Assembly: GCA_013399305.1 (NCBI GenBank)
Contig: VXAI01000021.1
Span: forward strand, 6,848,794-6,912,793
Direction: 5' to 3'
Source: Rostratula benghalensis
Lineage: Eukaryota > Chordata > Aves > Charadriiformes > Rostratulidae
DNA: 64,000 bases
The position numbers and the translations under genes are program-made. Below the pieces are notes generated by a model that was given only the letters and a program-made list of their open reading frames with translations, did no database searches and was not told the origin of the DNA. Positions 1 through 12,330 of the stretch are shown in pieces (positions within the stretch are counted from its first letter, which is position 1; every line of letters starts with the position of its first letter).

Positions 1-1018
1 TTTAATATAGCTTTGTAATTCATAATATATAAAGTACACAGTTATAGACTGAAGTGGAAGCCATTTGTTTAATCTATAGCTATTCTGTGCTAGATGCTAT
101 CTAACTTTACTATAGTGTAATGGTAATGCTTCATAGTGTCCTTGCTAGAACCATTTCTATGTTACTTTTTGTTTTAGCTGCCTAAGCAATTTAATTTTTT
201 ATATGTTTTTGAATATGTATATATTTTCCTCTTTAATTGGAGAAAAACTTTGATGGATAACAGAGTATTTGTAATATGCTCTGAAGTTCTAGGCTAAATT
301 TTCCTTACTCCTAAATATTTCTTATGTAACAAATTTTAAGTTTTCACATCAAAACTCTTGAATGAATTCCTGTTTACATATGGGAGAGGAAAGGGTAAAG
401 GAATACACAAAACTCTAATTCCACCATTTCCATGTGAAGAGCTCATCCATCAAGTAAAATACTCTGCATGATGATTTTGCAGCTGATGAGACTATATGCC
501 AGATGCTATAGGAACAAAAAAAATCAATAATTGAGTATGTTGTATCAAGGCACCCATTGCTTTCTGGACAAGTCATTTTATCTGAAATCAGAATAGTGGT
601 TTCTAAATTCTGTAGAAAATACCAGAAAGCTATAAATACAGATACAAGTGACACAGCTGTGTGTCCCATTTTTGCTGTGTTATGCCACTGTGGTGAACAA
701 TGCCAGCTAAGGCTGCTCTGGATTTGGTTCATCGAGTAGTTAGTCTAAGTTTCAACTTCTCTCTAACTCTTCTCCAGCACAAACAGCGCGCGTGGGTCTA
801 TTAAGAAACTCATGTCCAGATTTTATTTTGGTGAGCTAGGAGACTCTCACAGTTTGTATTTTAGGTATCAGAATACTTTAAAAATACAGTCCTTTGTACT
901 TCTGCTTTCCCACGCTCCATTTCTGTTTATCAGAGATACAGTAGTTAAATTTCAGGCCTGTGAAGCACTTGGATGCTATGGGTCAAAGCAAACCCTCAAA
1001 ACAAACCCATAGCCAATG
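1..1018. other. Non-genic AT-rich sequence
   Basis: No gene, RNA or recognisable repeat is visible here. Open frames on both strands between 415 and 739 (105 and 60 codons) overlap each other, lack splice context and have no domain I recognise, so I treat them as chance. The sequence is ordinary AT-rich vertebrate non-coding DNA. Confidence 0.65.
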
Positions 1019-1178
1019 CCCCCCCCCCCCCTCCTCCAACCTCCCTCAAACCCAAACAACAACAACAAACAACCCCTCCACCACCACCCTACACCCACCT
1101 CACTCCCACTCACACCCCAACCAAACAAAAAATTGCCCCCTCCACCCCTCTCTCCCCCCGAACAACACCTACCCACTT
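1019..1178. repeat. C-rich, nearly G-free low-complexity tract
   Basis: This stretch opens with 13 consecutive C (1019-1031). It has no G at all from 1019 to 1134 and only two G (1135 and 1160) up to 1178. It mixes CCT, CAA, CCA and CAC short units. The complementary strand is therefore very G-rich, with many runs of three or more G. Known biophysics makes such strands prone to quadruplexes and the C strand to i-motifs. Open frames crossing it on both strands are composition artefacts (proline/threonine or glycine runs). Confidence 0.9.
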
Positions 1179-1349
1179 GACTTAAAACCCTTGAGTGGAG
1201 GCTAAGCGTGAATATACCATCACACTCAGCAAACACAATGCAACTTGCAAGTGGGTGAAACAATGTGCAGTGGATGTAGGATAACAGAGTAATTCTGGTT
1301 TGAAAGGAGGTTTCTAATGCAATGTGCTGCTGGTCAGACACAGTCAGAC

Positions 1350-1575
1350 CACCTTGTTCAAGTTTTTATCCAGTCAGGTTTAAAAACCTCCAAGGATGGA
1401 AATGATACCTTAGGCAACCTGTTCTAGTGCTTGACTGTTCTCGTGGGAGAGTTTTTCTATTTCCAGTTAGTCTCTCTATATTCAGATTATGCCTGCTGAC
1501 TTGTACTCCTGCTATGAATCCCTTTGAAGAGCTTGCTTCCATCTTCTTGATGACCCCTTCATAAGTATGACTGAT
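1350..1575 (-). mobile_element. Old degraded CR1 LINE fragment
   Basis: Read on the + strand, the sequence follows the antisense of a CR1 3' region with many substitutions. It shows the usual order: aaaacctccaaggatgg (1381-1397), then a 'caacctgttctagtgcttgac' type segment near 1414-1434, then the block that normally gives 'cctcctttcaggtatttg' near 1550. The terminal ATTCTRTG units are not recognisable. It is much more diverged than the other copies here, so it is probably an early-amplifying subfamily. The boundaries are approximate. Confidence 0.7.
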
Positions 1576-4500
1576 GTTGAGATGATTTGAACTGTTTGAC
1601 TTAATCAAAAAGGTTAAAATTATAATTTTAGGTGTTTCAATTTGGAAAGCACAGTGCTTGAGGGAGCAGGGAAAAGAAACAGTTCAAGTACCAGATTTTT
1701 AACATCTCTGCTACTGCCTGTGTCCTGCCAGTGGAAGGATAAAGGGCACACATTGAAAGAAATCAATGGAAATAAGAGCTGAGAGAACACTGATATTTCT
1801 TTACTAAAACTGAAAACACAAGTAAGCAACAGAGCAGCTATCACCAGTGTTGATCCTAATAGTTTTTCACAAATGGCTTGAAACCACGGCAAACTCATAC
1901 CAGATGAGCAAAAAAGAGCTGACAAATAAGCTTTTCTAGTGTCAGTTTTTGTTTTCTGTTTCAAAAGTTAACATTACAATGTGATGGTTTGCCAACTGAA
2001 GGTTGCTCTCTGGTGTGCTGACCACCCCCTCCAGCCCTGCATTCTGTTCCTCTGAATAGTTCATGAGAAACTCAACTCTCAACTGTAGAATCAGTGTTTA
2101 AGCACTAATTTACTTAAGATCTGCCAAGCTAATAGTGAAAAAATTATTAGATAAATAGATGTATATATACTAACCCGGTGTTCGGTAGATTTCTCGTTGA
2201 AGTTGATGTGAACTCAACTTATTTTTCTGGAAAAAGTCGTGTTCAAATCCTACTTTGAAGCTGGATCTAGTCGCTGAGACTGAAGATTTATGGCTATAAT
2301 TTAGAAACATTAGTGGACTAATGAGTTCAGTGCAAAATTTATTGGTTATTTGAAAACTTTGCAAGTCTGAGTGCAGTTTAAGATTGGGAGATAGTGTCTA
2401 AGGAGAATAAAAACGTCTGCAGAGAGCAAATGCACTTATCTGTCACAGAGTTTTAAATGGTTAAAGTATATAAATGTTTTATTAATTGAAGCCATCAAAT
2501 AAAGTCATGACAGTATGTCGTGCTGTAAGAAGTACAAGGTTAAACTTGAACAACAGAATCATTAAAATGAAGGAAAACAGCAACTTTGAATGTAAAACAA
2601 ACTATTGAAATGCTACTTTTGCTAGAAGACAAAGGTAGAAAAGATGCTATGAGAGTACAAATTGAGGCTCAAAACAGGGTTGGTTGGTTTTGGGTTGGTT
2701 TTTTTTTTCCTTATTTTTAAATAAAGAAGAAGAGCTATGGAGGTAAATGTAACGTGAAAAGACCTTTCTCCTCAGTTTAAAAATGTCGAGTTTTAATGAA
2801 GGAATAACTGGGAAAAAAAATAGCAAACTTACACCTCAACTGGGAAAAATTTAAACAAAAAATATGTGGAAAAAATTTATTGAACTTTTCTTTTATTGTA
2901 TCTGACAATTCTCAGTCCAGCTATGACTTTGCACCGCTGCTTTTTTTTTATTCCATCTCTAAAATGTAAACATACAGGGCTGGTTTTACTTTTGCATTTT
3001 ATGAAGGAGATTCCAGTGCTGGCCAGCAGCACACAGTGATTTTAATGAAGGTGGAAAGTGGTGGTTTTGAGTACCGTTTGCAAGTTGTCAAAACTAACCT
3101 GTGGTTGGATATAGCCAATAGGAACAGGAATTTTTTTTTTTTTTCTGAGCAGTTTATGTTTAATATACAAGGGTAAATCTGAAAAACTGAAGATGATAAT
3201 TTTAATCTAATAATGGATAATTATTGGCCACCACATGGTCCCTAATTTTGTTTAATTTGTGGTTTCTGCAAAGTTCTCAGAAATAAACTTCCAACACTTC
3301 TTGAATGTAAATTGTTAGTGGTCTTAGTCATAATTGCTCTATCTTTAATGGTGGTCCTGTAAAGCTGTTAGGTTTAGGTGGTGGCCAAACCAGGTAGTTC
3401 AACCTTCTCCTGAACTTAAATGCCTTAATGTGCTGCATGAACTGCTCTAGCTCACTTAACATTTCAGTTCCACCTCTTAAGGTCAAAATTTCTGGGAAAC
3501 TGGATTTGTGTGGAAAACCAAACATCCAGCACTCCATTTCATGTGGAGCCAAAATAACTTAAAAAAATAGCCAAGAATTAAGTCTTGATCAGTCTTGCTT
3601 TCAAAACACACTGTTACAAGCCACCGAGACTTGCTAGAGCTGCACTTAGTCTTCGGCTCTCTGCATGGTGATACCTTGCAAGCTACCTGTCTGTCACTTT
3701 TCAGTTGCATGCAGCTATTTTATCCTTTTTAACCTTTTCAAAGTGAAACCAAAAATGCAAATGCTTCCAAAACTTCCTCTATCCAACTGGGCCTACAGAC
3801 TTCTGATGATAAACAGTAGCTTTCTCTTCAATACGGTAGCATCTAATCTTCAGAGGTCAGCAAGAGAGACCAGAAGCTTTCTGGCCCAGAACATTCACTA
3901 AATTGTCTGCTGGAAGTATGGCATTCTCTTTCATATCTTTATCTACTCATTGATCACTGAAAACCCAGTATTTAAAAAAGTAATTAAAAAATAGCATGTT
4001 ACACAGGTACAATGTTACTCTTAGCATTGCAAAATTGTACGTTCTGCCAACGAGCTTAATGTAGGATTTTCTGACACTAAGAATAATTTTGTATGAATAT
4101 TAATGTAGCAAGTTTGGAAAGTGAAAACTAGCTCAAACACTGTACAGCTTATGTTTACATCTTTCCACTGGTTTGTTCAGAGTAAGTTTTTCAGCATGGT
4201 GATTTCAGGTACAAAAGCTTGGATGACCAGCCAAGAGTGACCTACCTCAGGTTTCCAGAAGGGATTAGTTCTTGCTCAATTGATTTCATTGTATTATATG
4301 TTCCTGATATTTTAGCTTGTGCAGCCAAGATGCAACTAAAGCAGGAGAACTGAAGCCAGATAGATTCTTACCTCTGACACTTAGACTATTTAGCTGCAAT
4401 CAAAATGTCTCTCTTGCACTCAGGAACAGCAGGAAAGTCACTTGAATAACATCCAAATACCTGAGTACATTTTGGGGTAGTGACGTGCTTCTATGTTGCT

Positions 4501-7500
4501 TTTGACAGCTAGTTCAATGAAGGATGAGTCAGCTCTTCAGCTTCGATAACATTTGATCAGACACCACAGGTAGAGATGGGGTTCAATTTGTAATCTAAAA
4601 TATGATGATTCTTTCTAAATGGTACACCAAAGGTTGTTATTAACCAATGCCATGTATGCCCTACAGCAGTGAACACATGCTATTTTTCTATAATCTACTT
4701 CTTTCTGGAACACAGGTTAAAGCAGTGAAAAAATGTTGAAGATGTGTATTACTTCTAATTGAAATAAGAGTGGATTTTGAAAGTTTGGGTGCTTTCCCCT
4801 TTGTCATGGAACAGATTCTTTCACCACTACAGAAGTCTTTGAATTGCTACCAGTTCTTATGCAATACTTTAGCTATTGTGTGACTTTGCTGGTTTGAATA
4901 GTAAGGGAAATCAGCCATTTGGTATGGGGAGATTTGAGATGAGGCTAGCCTTTTGTGTATTGCCAGAGAGGTGAATAAAAAGCTATGTTAGTAACTAAAG
5001 CATTTTTCAATGATCTAGTAATAGCCTTTGTTCTCCAAAGACAAAGCTTGTGGTTTATTTATGGGCTATAGTATTTGGTACCACTGCACTTTGTTATCTA
5101 ATGTAAACAACTGTAATCCCATCAATGACAGTAGCACAAAACCATACAAGTATTTTTAACAAATGACAAGTTGATTGTTTTTATAACTGCAAATTACAGA
5201 TTTTTTTTTTAAAATCCTCAATACTCCTCAAAAGCCATAGTTTCACTGTTGGTGATTTATTCTAAAAGCTTTTACCTCCTTATAAAACCAAATTTCCTAC
5301 ATGAAAGAAGAAATTTTGTTGAGAAGTCTATTATCTCTTACAAATAATGCTTGAACTTAACTTGGATGGAAAAAAAATTTAGCCGTCTATAACAAGATCA
5401 TACTGGTTTATTAGAAACTCTGTTAGCTTTTGAAACAGAAAATCTGTAGACTTCTATGTGCTGTTTCCTGAAAAGCTTGTCTTTAATTCCAGAAAATTAA
5501 ATTACCATTTGAAACAACATGTCTACTGGAGGGGAGCTGGAGTGATGAATCAATTGCACTGTGCTAGTGAGTTTAAGTGATGGTAGTATAATATGGCAAG
5601 CAAAATATTCAGAGACAATACTAGGCTGTTATGTTTTAAAAGCTAGGTTCTGAGACTGGCCTTCCTTAATTCTTAATCTGTATTATGTTTCTCTCTCAAC
5701 CACAGTGCTTTACTAAATGTCCTCCCACCTCTGTATTGACAGTGTCATTAAAGTAATCTTGACAATGAAGCCTGTTGTATACATACTGCTCTATAACTTA
5801 ACAGATGCCTTAATGATGCATGATCTATGCTCTTAAATGAGAAAAGCTTTCATCATTCATGAAAAGTCATTCTCTCCTTCTTTGATTACTTCTCCTAATG
5901 AGGTTCAGGCTTTGCCTTACTTTATTGTGTCATATATTCCAAAAATAGTTCAGACATTGAAATGGCTCTCATACTAAAGTATTTGCAAGTCCCTAAGCAA
6001 AGGGCGAGAAAAGAAATCCACTGCATAAACCCTATTATGAATACACCATTAGAGGCTGGAAAAAACATCAGCAAAAGGGCAGCAGCTGATCTTACAGGGC
6101 AAGTTCGTTAGTATAACATTAGCTGCATGAAGATGGAAGAATCCGTTGAACAGGAGAAGCAGAGGACCTAATTTAAAGAAATACATTAGAAGAAAGTAAT
6201 TTTTTAAAGCCATTCCATGCTCATTTTATAAAGTTGGTATAGATGGTTCCATCTTTGATCAATAACATTTGTGAAATTGGAAATGGAGTATAGGGGGAGC
6301 CAAGGGGGCTGGCACTGGTTTAGAGATACAAAGGTAATTATTAATTAGAAATCTTAAATATTTTTTAAGTGGTATGAAGACTAATAGATATTTTTAATGG
6401 ATTTTCAAGAGATGTAGTGAGCAATAAAAGTCAATTAAACCCTAATGACAAACTGACCAACCACCCCCCAAAAAATCCTTTAAGCTCTTCTTCCCTCCCA
6501 GATAAAATGGGATTTTATCTGGAAACTAAAAAAAATGAGGATCAGAAAGGTGAGAAGCTGATAAGATTACAGAGGAAAATATATTGCAATGCACTGTAAT
6601 GTACTGCAGATATAGGAGTTGCCTGAGGCTAATCTGGCTGTCAGATTAAAAAAGTCCCCACAAACCCCCAAAATCACATACATAATTCCGTCTTCCCCTG
6701 TTGTTTCACGTTCTGAAGACAAATCTAGTGGTTATGAAAGAAGCTACTAGGGCAAACAGCCAACACTGAAATATATTTAGTTGTATTTTATAAATTTTTT
6801 GTGTCCCATTTTACATATGTATTTCTTGTCACTGGGGCACAGCCAATATAATTAACTTCTGCTACTGAGAGAGCTTAAGCTCGGGGTCTAGAAGTTTGAT
6901 CTTTGGTACTTGAAAACCTTGGTGAGGAAGCCTGCCCAATGGACTGTCTCAGCTTGTTTGTAAAATACTTGTTGAAAAAGTAAACAGTAATAAATCAGAG
7001 AGCAGCAGGGATTAATAGGTCATCTTTGGACAAGAAAACAGAAAAAATGTTACTGGTTTGAGAGATATACACTTCTTTGTGGTGTTTCCAGGTTCATGAG
7101 GCAAGGATCATAATTTACAGCATCGGAGTGCTTTGCAGTTTCTTAGACTGCTACACTTGCTACTTCCTAATGAGCATATTTCTGACATGAATACTTTTAT
7201 ACTTTCTCCAATGAGAAAGAAACTAACATACTCTGTTAGTATCTTTTGCTCCCATCTTTGCATGCTCAGTCTCATTACTTATTTTTTTTAAGTTCTCTAT
7301 AGCTATGTGAAGCACTTAGAGGTTTACATGTGTGCATCTCTTTGTACAGGTGTACCATTTCACCTGTCGTGAGCTAAAAGACCAAATCTTTTCCAAACAT
7401 GTATTGGATCTTTACACAACAAATAATGTAAATATGGCCAACGTACAAGCACCCTGTTGGAATTTTGGGGTAGATTCTAGACTGTCATATTTCTCCACAT

Positions 7501-7703
7501 ATGGTGAAAATATGTCATTACATACTCCCTTCAAAAAGATCTTGCATGCAGAGTGGGTTTTTTTTGTTTATTTTCCTTGGAAAAATCCTGACCTTATGGG
7601 AAGGATTTTAAAATGCTTTAGGAAAACATTGAAATGTTACAGAGCAGTATGAAGCAAGCTTGAAAGTGTGCCTTATGTGTCCTCCTTCTAAGGAATGAAC
7701 GGC
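1576..7703. other. Non-genic unique sequence
   Basis: About 6 kb with no supported gene. A 14-base T run lies at 3131-3144, and shorter A/T runs are scattered through the stretch. A 106-codon + strand frame at 7332-7652 ends shortly before the poly-A tract at 7704. I see no domain in it, and no polyadenylation signal links the two, so I do not call a retrocopy. No CR1, LTR or tandem array was recognised. Confidence 0.6.
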
Positions 7704-7720
7704 AAAAAAAAAAAAAAAAA
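7704..7720 (+). repeat. Poly-A tract, 17 bases
   Basis: Seventeen uninterrupted A. CR1 elements do not end in poly-A, so this is probably a simple mononucleotide repeat and not a retrotransposon tail. Confidence 0.9.
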
Positions 7721-10700
7721 GGAACTTTTTGATGTATAGGAACAGTCTATCATTTTTGCAGAAGACAGAAGCTTGAAGCTTGATCATTACCAGATGCCAC
7801 TGGCCTATTTTATTGGTTTTTAATATAAAAATGCCATAAAGCTTTTATGTTATTCCTGAGTTTACTGCTTCACCCAATTTCTACCCAGGAGACTTTATTC
7901 CACTTGCATTATGGAATCTATAACATTGTCACAGAAACTGAGATCTCACCTGAAAAGGTCTGAGTAGTTTTATTTTACATTAGTGTCAAAACCTCAATAA
8001 AGTAAATTACATGACTGTTAGGTTAATTTCCTAAAAATGGCCTTTGGATTTTGTTTTAATGCAGCCAAAATAAATTTAGTTTACTCTTGGGTTGACTAGT
8101 AGCCATTATTCAATATTGTGTATTTCCCACTTAAGGAAGGAAGAAATAAGGGAAAGATATTGCACAATAGAAGAGATTTAAAATTAATTAAGTTAGAGCT
8201 ATAGTGAACCGATTTGCCCCAAGTCTCATTTATATTGTGTGAGAGGACTGGCAGTTTGCTGGTGCTTTGCTGGTCTGCACAATTTAAGGCAATGATCAGT
8301 TTAAAGTTCATATTTCCTATAAGTTCTGGACCTCTAAAACCTGGCAGTGACACCTCTGTGGATAGCGGCACATAACCATGGTTTGCTCAGTTGGGCTGCA
8401 TATCAAGTATCTCAGGGTAAGGAAGTGAATCCAATTCTGTTCTGTCATTTCTGGTGGTTTGCAGTTTGGGTCTCAACCTCCCGGTCTTTATCTCATATGG
8501 ACAGCATTGAATCTCTATGAACCTTGAAGCTTCACCATCTTGGATCCACCTAGGATATCTGATGTTTTGTCTCAGAGTTTGTGATCTTAATTTGACTAAC
8601 ATGCTGGTACATGTTAATGCAATTTTCACAAAGTTTTGTTTGAGGACTAGAGCATTTATTTATAATTTACCATAGAGTTCCAGCACAACACTTGGAAAGG
8701 GTTAGGCTAACTCCCAAAAATCAGTTAGCTGAGTTAGCTGCTACATTAATTAATTACTGCTGTGAGGATTGATAAATAATTTCTAGTAACTGCATTTAAG
8801 TTACTCAGTTTTAAACAAAAATTCTCTGCTTGCTTTGAGTCAAATCTTGAGACAATGATAAATATCTGAAACTATTGTAAAAGTTCGTTTAAACAGTCTT
8901 AGCCCATCATATGCTTTTACTATGGAAAGACTTCTAAATATCCTGGTAAGAATAAATCTGCTTTTTCTGTACCTCAAGAGTGACTGATGTCCTTGCATTC
9001 TAGTAGAAGGAGTTTTGGAGACTTGCATCCTTTTTCAAAGAGAAACTGTGCTGTTTTGCCAGCCTTGAAGCTGATAAATGTGGTCAGTGTTGTTCCCGAG
9101 TTCTTCTAGGACTGGTGGCTATTTGCTTAAGATACCAATATTGCTTGTACTACTGTTGCCAGTCAGACAGGTCACTTTTCTCATGACCATCTGTTACAAG
9201 CAAGTCTTTTAAACATGTTAACCGATGGAGGCAATGTTATATAATTAATTTTCTGGGTAGATTTAACTTAGTTCCCCAGCCAGATTCTGTGTTGCAACAT
9301 CAAAAATGCATGGCAAATTTTATCAAAAAAGATGCATTTCCTTTGAGCTGTTATTGTGTTTACAGACATTTCTAATATAATTAACTGAGATTCATAACGC
9401 CTGTCACAAATGACAAAAGTAATTAATTCTGAAATTTGGACCATGGGGCTTTATGTGGAATACTTACCCTGAGGAGATTATGTCTCAAAAACTTTCCGGG
9501 TCATCATTTATTGTGTCTGAGTCTAATAGCATGCCAGGTTTTATAAGGTTTCAATTATGATGTTTGAATAATGTAAGAAGCAAAGAAAAAGTAGTGGTTC
9601 CATGGTTATATTAATTTTAGTCAACAGAGAAGGCACACTGCACTAGGGGCTATAAACATGCAATAACTAACTGCAATATTCCATGAAGCCTGCGAAGAAA
9701 AGAAGGTTACCTTTCCAAAACTGTGTGAAAGTTGCTCCTGCAAACAGGCAGTAAAGAAACCAATGACTTGAATACTGAGATACAATAAATGCACACCTAA
9801 AGGGGATTTTTTTCCCTCTATTTTTGTCAACGTATTTCAAACATGTATGCAGTATGTGTGGTTTTCAGTTACTAAGTTTACAGTAATGCTTGAAGTATGT
9901 GGCCAAAAAGATGAAATCCTTCATAAGCAAAAGTAGGAAGTTGTAATTTACACTACTTGCCTCAGGCACTGCTGTGTGCCATAAGCACCTCCCAGAACAA
10001 AGCGGAAAGTTTAACACCTTTAGTTTTAAACCCTGACAGCTTCACAAGTGGGAACCCACTGAATAATTGCATGCCGCTGAATTTTTTTTTGCACTGGTTA
10101 CATGCTCTCCTTTGGTGAAAAACTGGCTCTAGGCAAACCTACCTGAAGTTCTTGTTTTCTGAAGAACAGTTATGCCCAGGGTCCATAACTTTAAGATGAG
10201 TAACTGGGCAGCTGCAAGATGAGAAAGTTAGGGGCTAAGACAAGAAAAGTCTGACAATGGTAGCATAATTAACTGCTGACAGGTCGAACAATGTAACTAC
10301 AGCTTCTGCAAGTGATTGTCCGTGTGATGCTTCTAAGTCTTGCTGTACAAGGTAAATAAAAACATGATGTTGGAAAATAACTTGACCTGGTATCACTGTT
10401 TTTATTTCAGTTAACAAGTGAGCTAATGCAAAGCCCTGAGCCTCAGTGAAGGTGCAACTGTATCAGTTATCACCATCCTCAGACGTTTGTGAAGTTGATA
10501 AGCCTCCTACAGAACACTGAAGAGAATCATGTGCATATGCCTAAAGGCAAGTAGCAAGTCACTTATCCTTTGGATTATGTGAGAACATACCTGGGTGTAA
10601 ATCAGGTATTTTACCTTCCCTGGGTCTGCATGAGTTGATTGTGGCCCTGTAAACTGAGTTTTCTTTCTTGCTTTCGTTCAGATGATGTGCCTATAGTAAC

Positions 10701-10816
10701 TGCCTCACTTCTTTCAGGAGCGCATACGTTATTCTAACAGGCTGCTGTTTGAATGGACGGATGCTTTCTAATGGAGTGAGGGAAAAGCAAAAGTTGCAAT
10801 GCCATTCCCTTTCCTA
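7721..10816. other. Non-genic unique sequence
   Basis: I see no gene or recognisable repeat. Minus-strand frames of 60-91 codons (8096-8371, 8387-8629, 8840-9028, 9621-9830, 10235-10417) have no recognisable motif and no splice signals consistent with a coding exon. Confidence 0.6.
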
Positions 10817-10830
10817 CTCTCTCTCTCTCT
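10817..10830. repeat. (CT)7 dinucleotide repeat
   Basis: Seven perfect CT units followed by ACATATGC. Too short to be strongly polymorphic, but it is an uninterrupted microsatellite. Confidence 0.85.
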
Positions 10831-11105
10831 ACATATGCACTTACCCATGCTGAGCTAACTGCTAACTACAGTCCATCCCATGTAGTCATGTGGTAAAGTT
10901 AAAAATGACAGGAAGAAATCATTACTATGACAACCCCACAGTGAGCGTGGGGAACATATGACTCACTGCAGCTTTTTGAGTTCAGTGAGTCAAATCCATA
11001 AGCAGCTGGCCTTTTTGTTTAGCTTGATGGGTGAAATGGGGTAACAGTCCATTTGATGTGTTTATAGCAAAAAATATCCAGCGTGCATACCTCTACATGG
11101 CTTGC

Positions 11106-11194
11106 TTTTTTTTTTTTCCATCTTTTAAGCATGTAAAAGAACAAGTGACAGAAACAAGATGACGGAATTTGTACATCTTTTTTTTTTTTTTTTT
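11106..11194. repeat. Paired poly-T tracts
   Basis: Two T runs, 12 bases at 11106-11117 and 17 bases at 11178-11194, are separated by 60 bases of mixed sequence. No element is recognised on either side, so they are treated as simple repeats. Confidence 0.8.
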
Positions 11195-11837
11195 CTGTTT
11201 CTCCCTCGCTGCATTTTGAGGCATCTAGAGCTCTTTCTCTCTGTTCACGTGACTATATGTTTTGGTTGTCCTATGTTATCCATAGCTCAAGTGCCAGAGG
11301 CTATTAGGATTTGACATGGAGTAGCAGATGATACACAAGGGGGCAGCTGCAGGCAGTTTACAGCAGGAAGCCTAGGTAGCCACCATTTCTTTGTTACCTG
11401 TTTAGTAGAATTTCTAAGCAATCTTGTGAGGCAGATAAAATACTGACTGTGGAGTCAGTATGACTTCTCCTGCTTGAAAAAGCTCCCACACACGTGCTTG
11501 GAATCCCCTGTCGTTCCTTCCTACCTGCCACTCTTTTGCATGGGGGAAGATTAACGGGATGAAAGTCCTTAATATTCATTCATGAAAGTATTCTTTGATC
11601 TTCCTTCAGGTGCCCTTATCCTCAGCCAAAAGACAGTTTTCCTTCTGTTTGGTTTTTAAAAACAAATAGAAGCTTTAAAAGTGCTGTTAAGGACTTGCCA
11701 TTCACCTAACGTAGCCATTTGTCCTAATGGTCATTGTGGTCAATTTGCAACCAGCAAAATACTGACTTGGTGATACTACTTGCAGATTTACATTTCAGAC
11801 GTTTAATGACTCTTCATGTTCATGTGAGATCTTTCTC

Positions 11838-12330
11838 AGAATCACAGAATGGTTAGAGTTGAAATGGATCTTAAAGATCATTGACCACCCTGCCATGGGC
11901 AGGGACACCTTCCACTGGACCAGGTTGCTCAAAGCCCCATCCAGCCTGGTCTTGAACACCTCCAGGGACGGGGCTTCCACAATTTCTCTGGACAACCTGT
12001 TCCAGTCTCTCACCACCCTCACACTAAAGAATTTCTTCCTAATATCTAATCCAAATCTCCCCTCTTTCAATTTAAAACCATTACCTCTCATCCTATCACT
12101 ACACTACCCGATAAAGAGTTGCTCCCCATCTCTCCTGTAGAGCCCCTTTAGGTACCAGAAGGTCTCCTCAGAGCTTTCTCTTCTCCAGGCTGGACAGCCC
12201 CAACTCTCTCAGCCTGTCTTCAGAAGAGAGGTGCTCCAGCCCTCTAATAATTTTTGTGGCCTACCACTGGACCCGTTCCAATAGGTCCATGTTGTCCTCA
12301 CATTGTTCTCACACCTGGTCCAGTTTTGTG
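11838..12330 (-). mobile_element. CR1 LINE, 5'-truncated 3' end
   Basis: The + strand begins with agaatcacagaatgg, the reverse complement of the CR1 3' terminal octamer units (ATTCTGTG/ATTCT), so the element lies on the minus strand with its 3' end at 11838. Minus-strand translation around 11900-12091 gives the C-terminal end of the CR1 reverse-transcriptase ORF, with [20 protein letters not shown] and the DWNRL block (HWNRL in 21669-22310). Near 12180-12300 follow sequences shared with the copy at 60422-61050, including ttctccaggctggacagccc. The element ends near 12330 by the 5' truncation typical of LINEs. Frameshifts make it a dead copy. Confidence 0.95.

Noticed and set aside
976..1341. 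Glycine-rich and proline/threonine-rich frames of 70-121 codons
   Set aside because: They are produced by the C-rich low-complexity tract; both strands are open there for compositional reasons.
7332..7720. A 106-codon + strand frame shortly upstream of a 17-base poly-A tract, suggestive of a retrocopy
   Set aside because: There is no polyadenylation signal between them, no recognised protein, and no visible target-site duplication.
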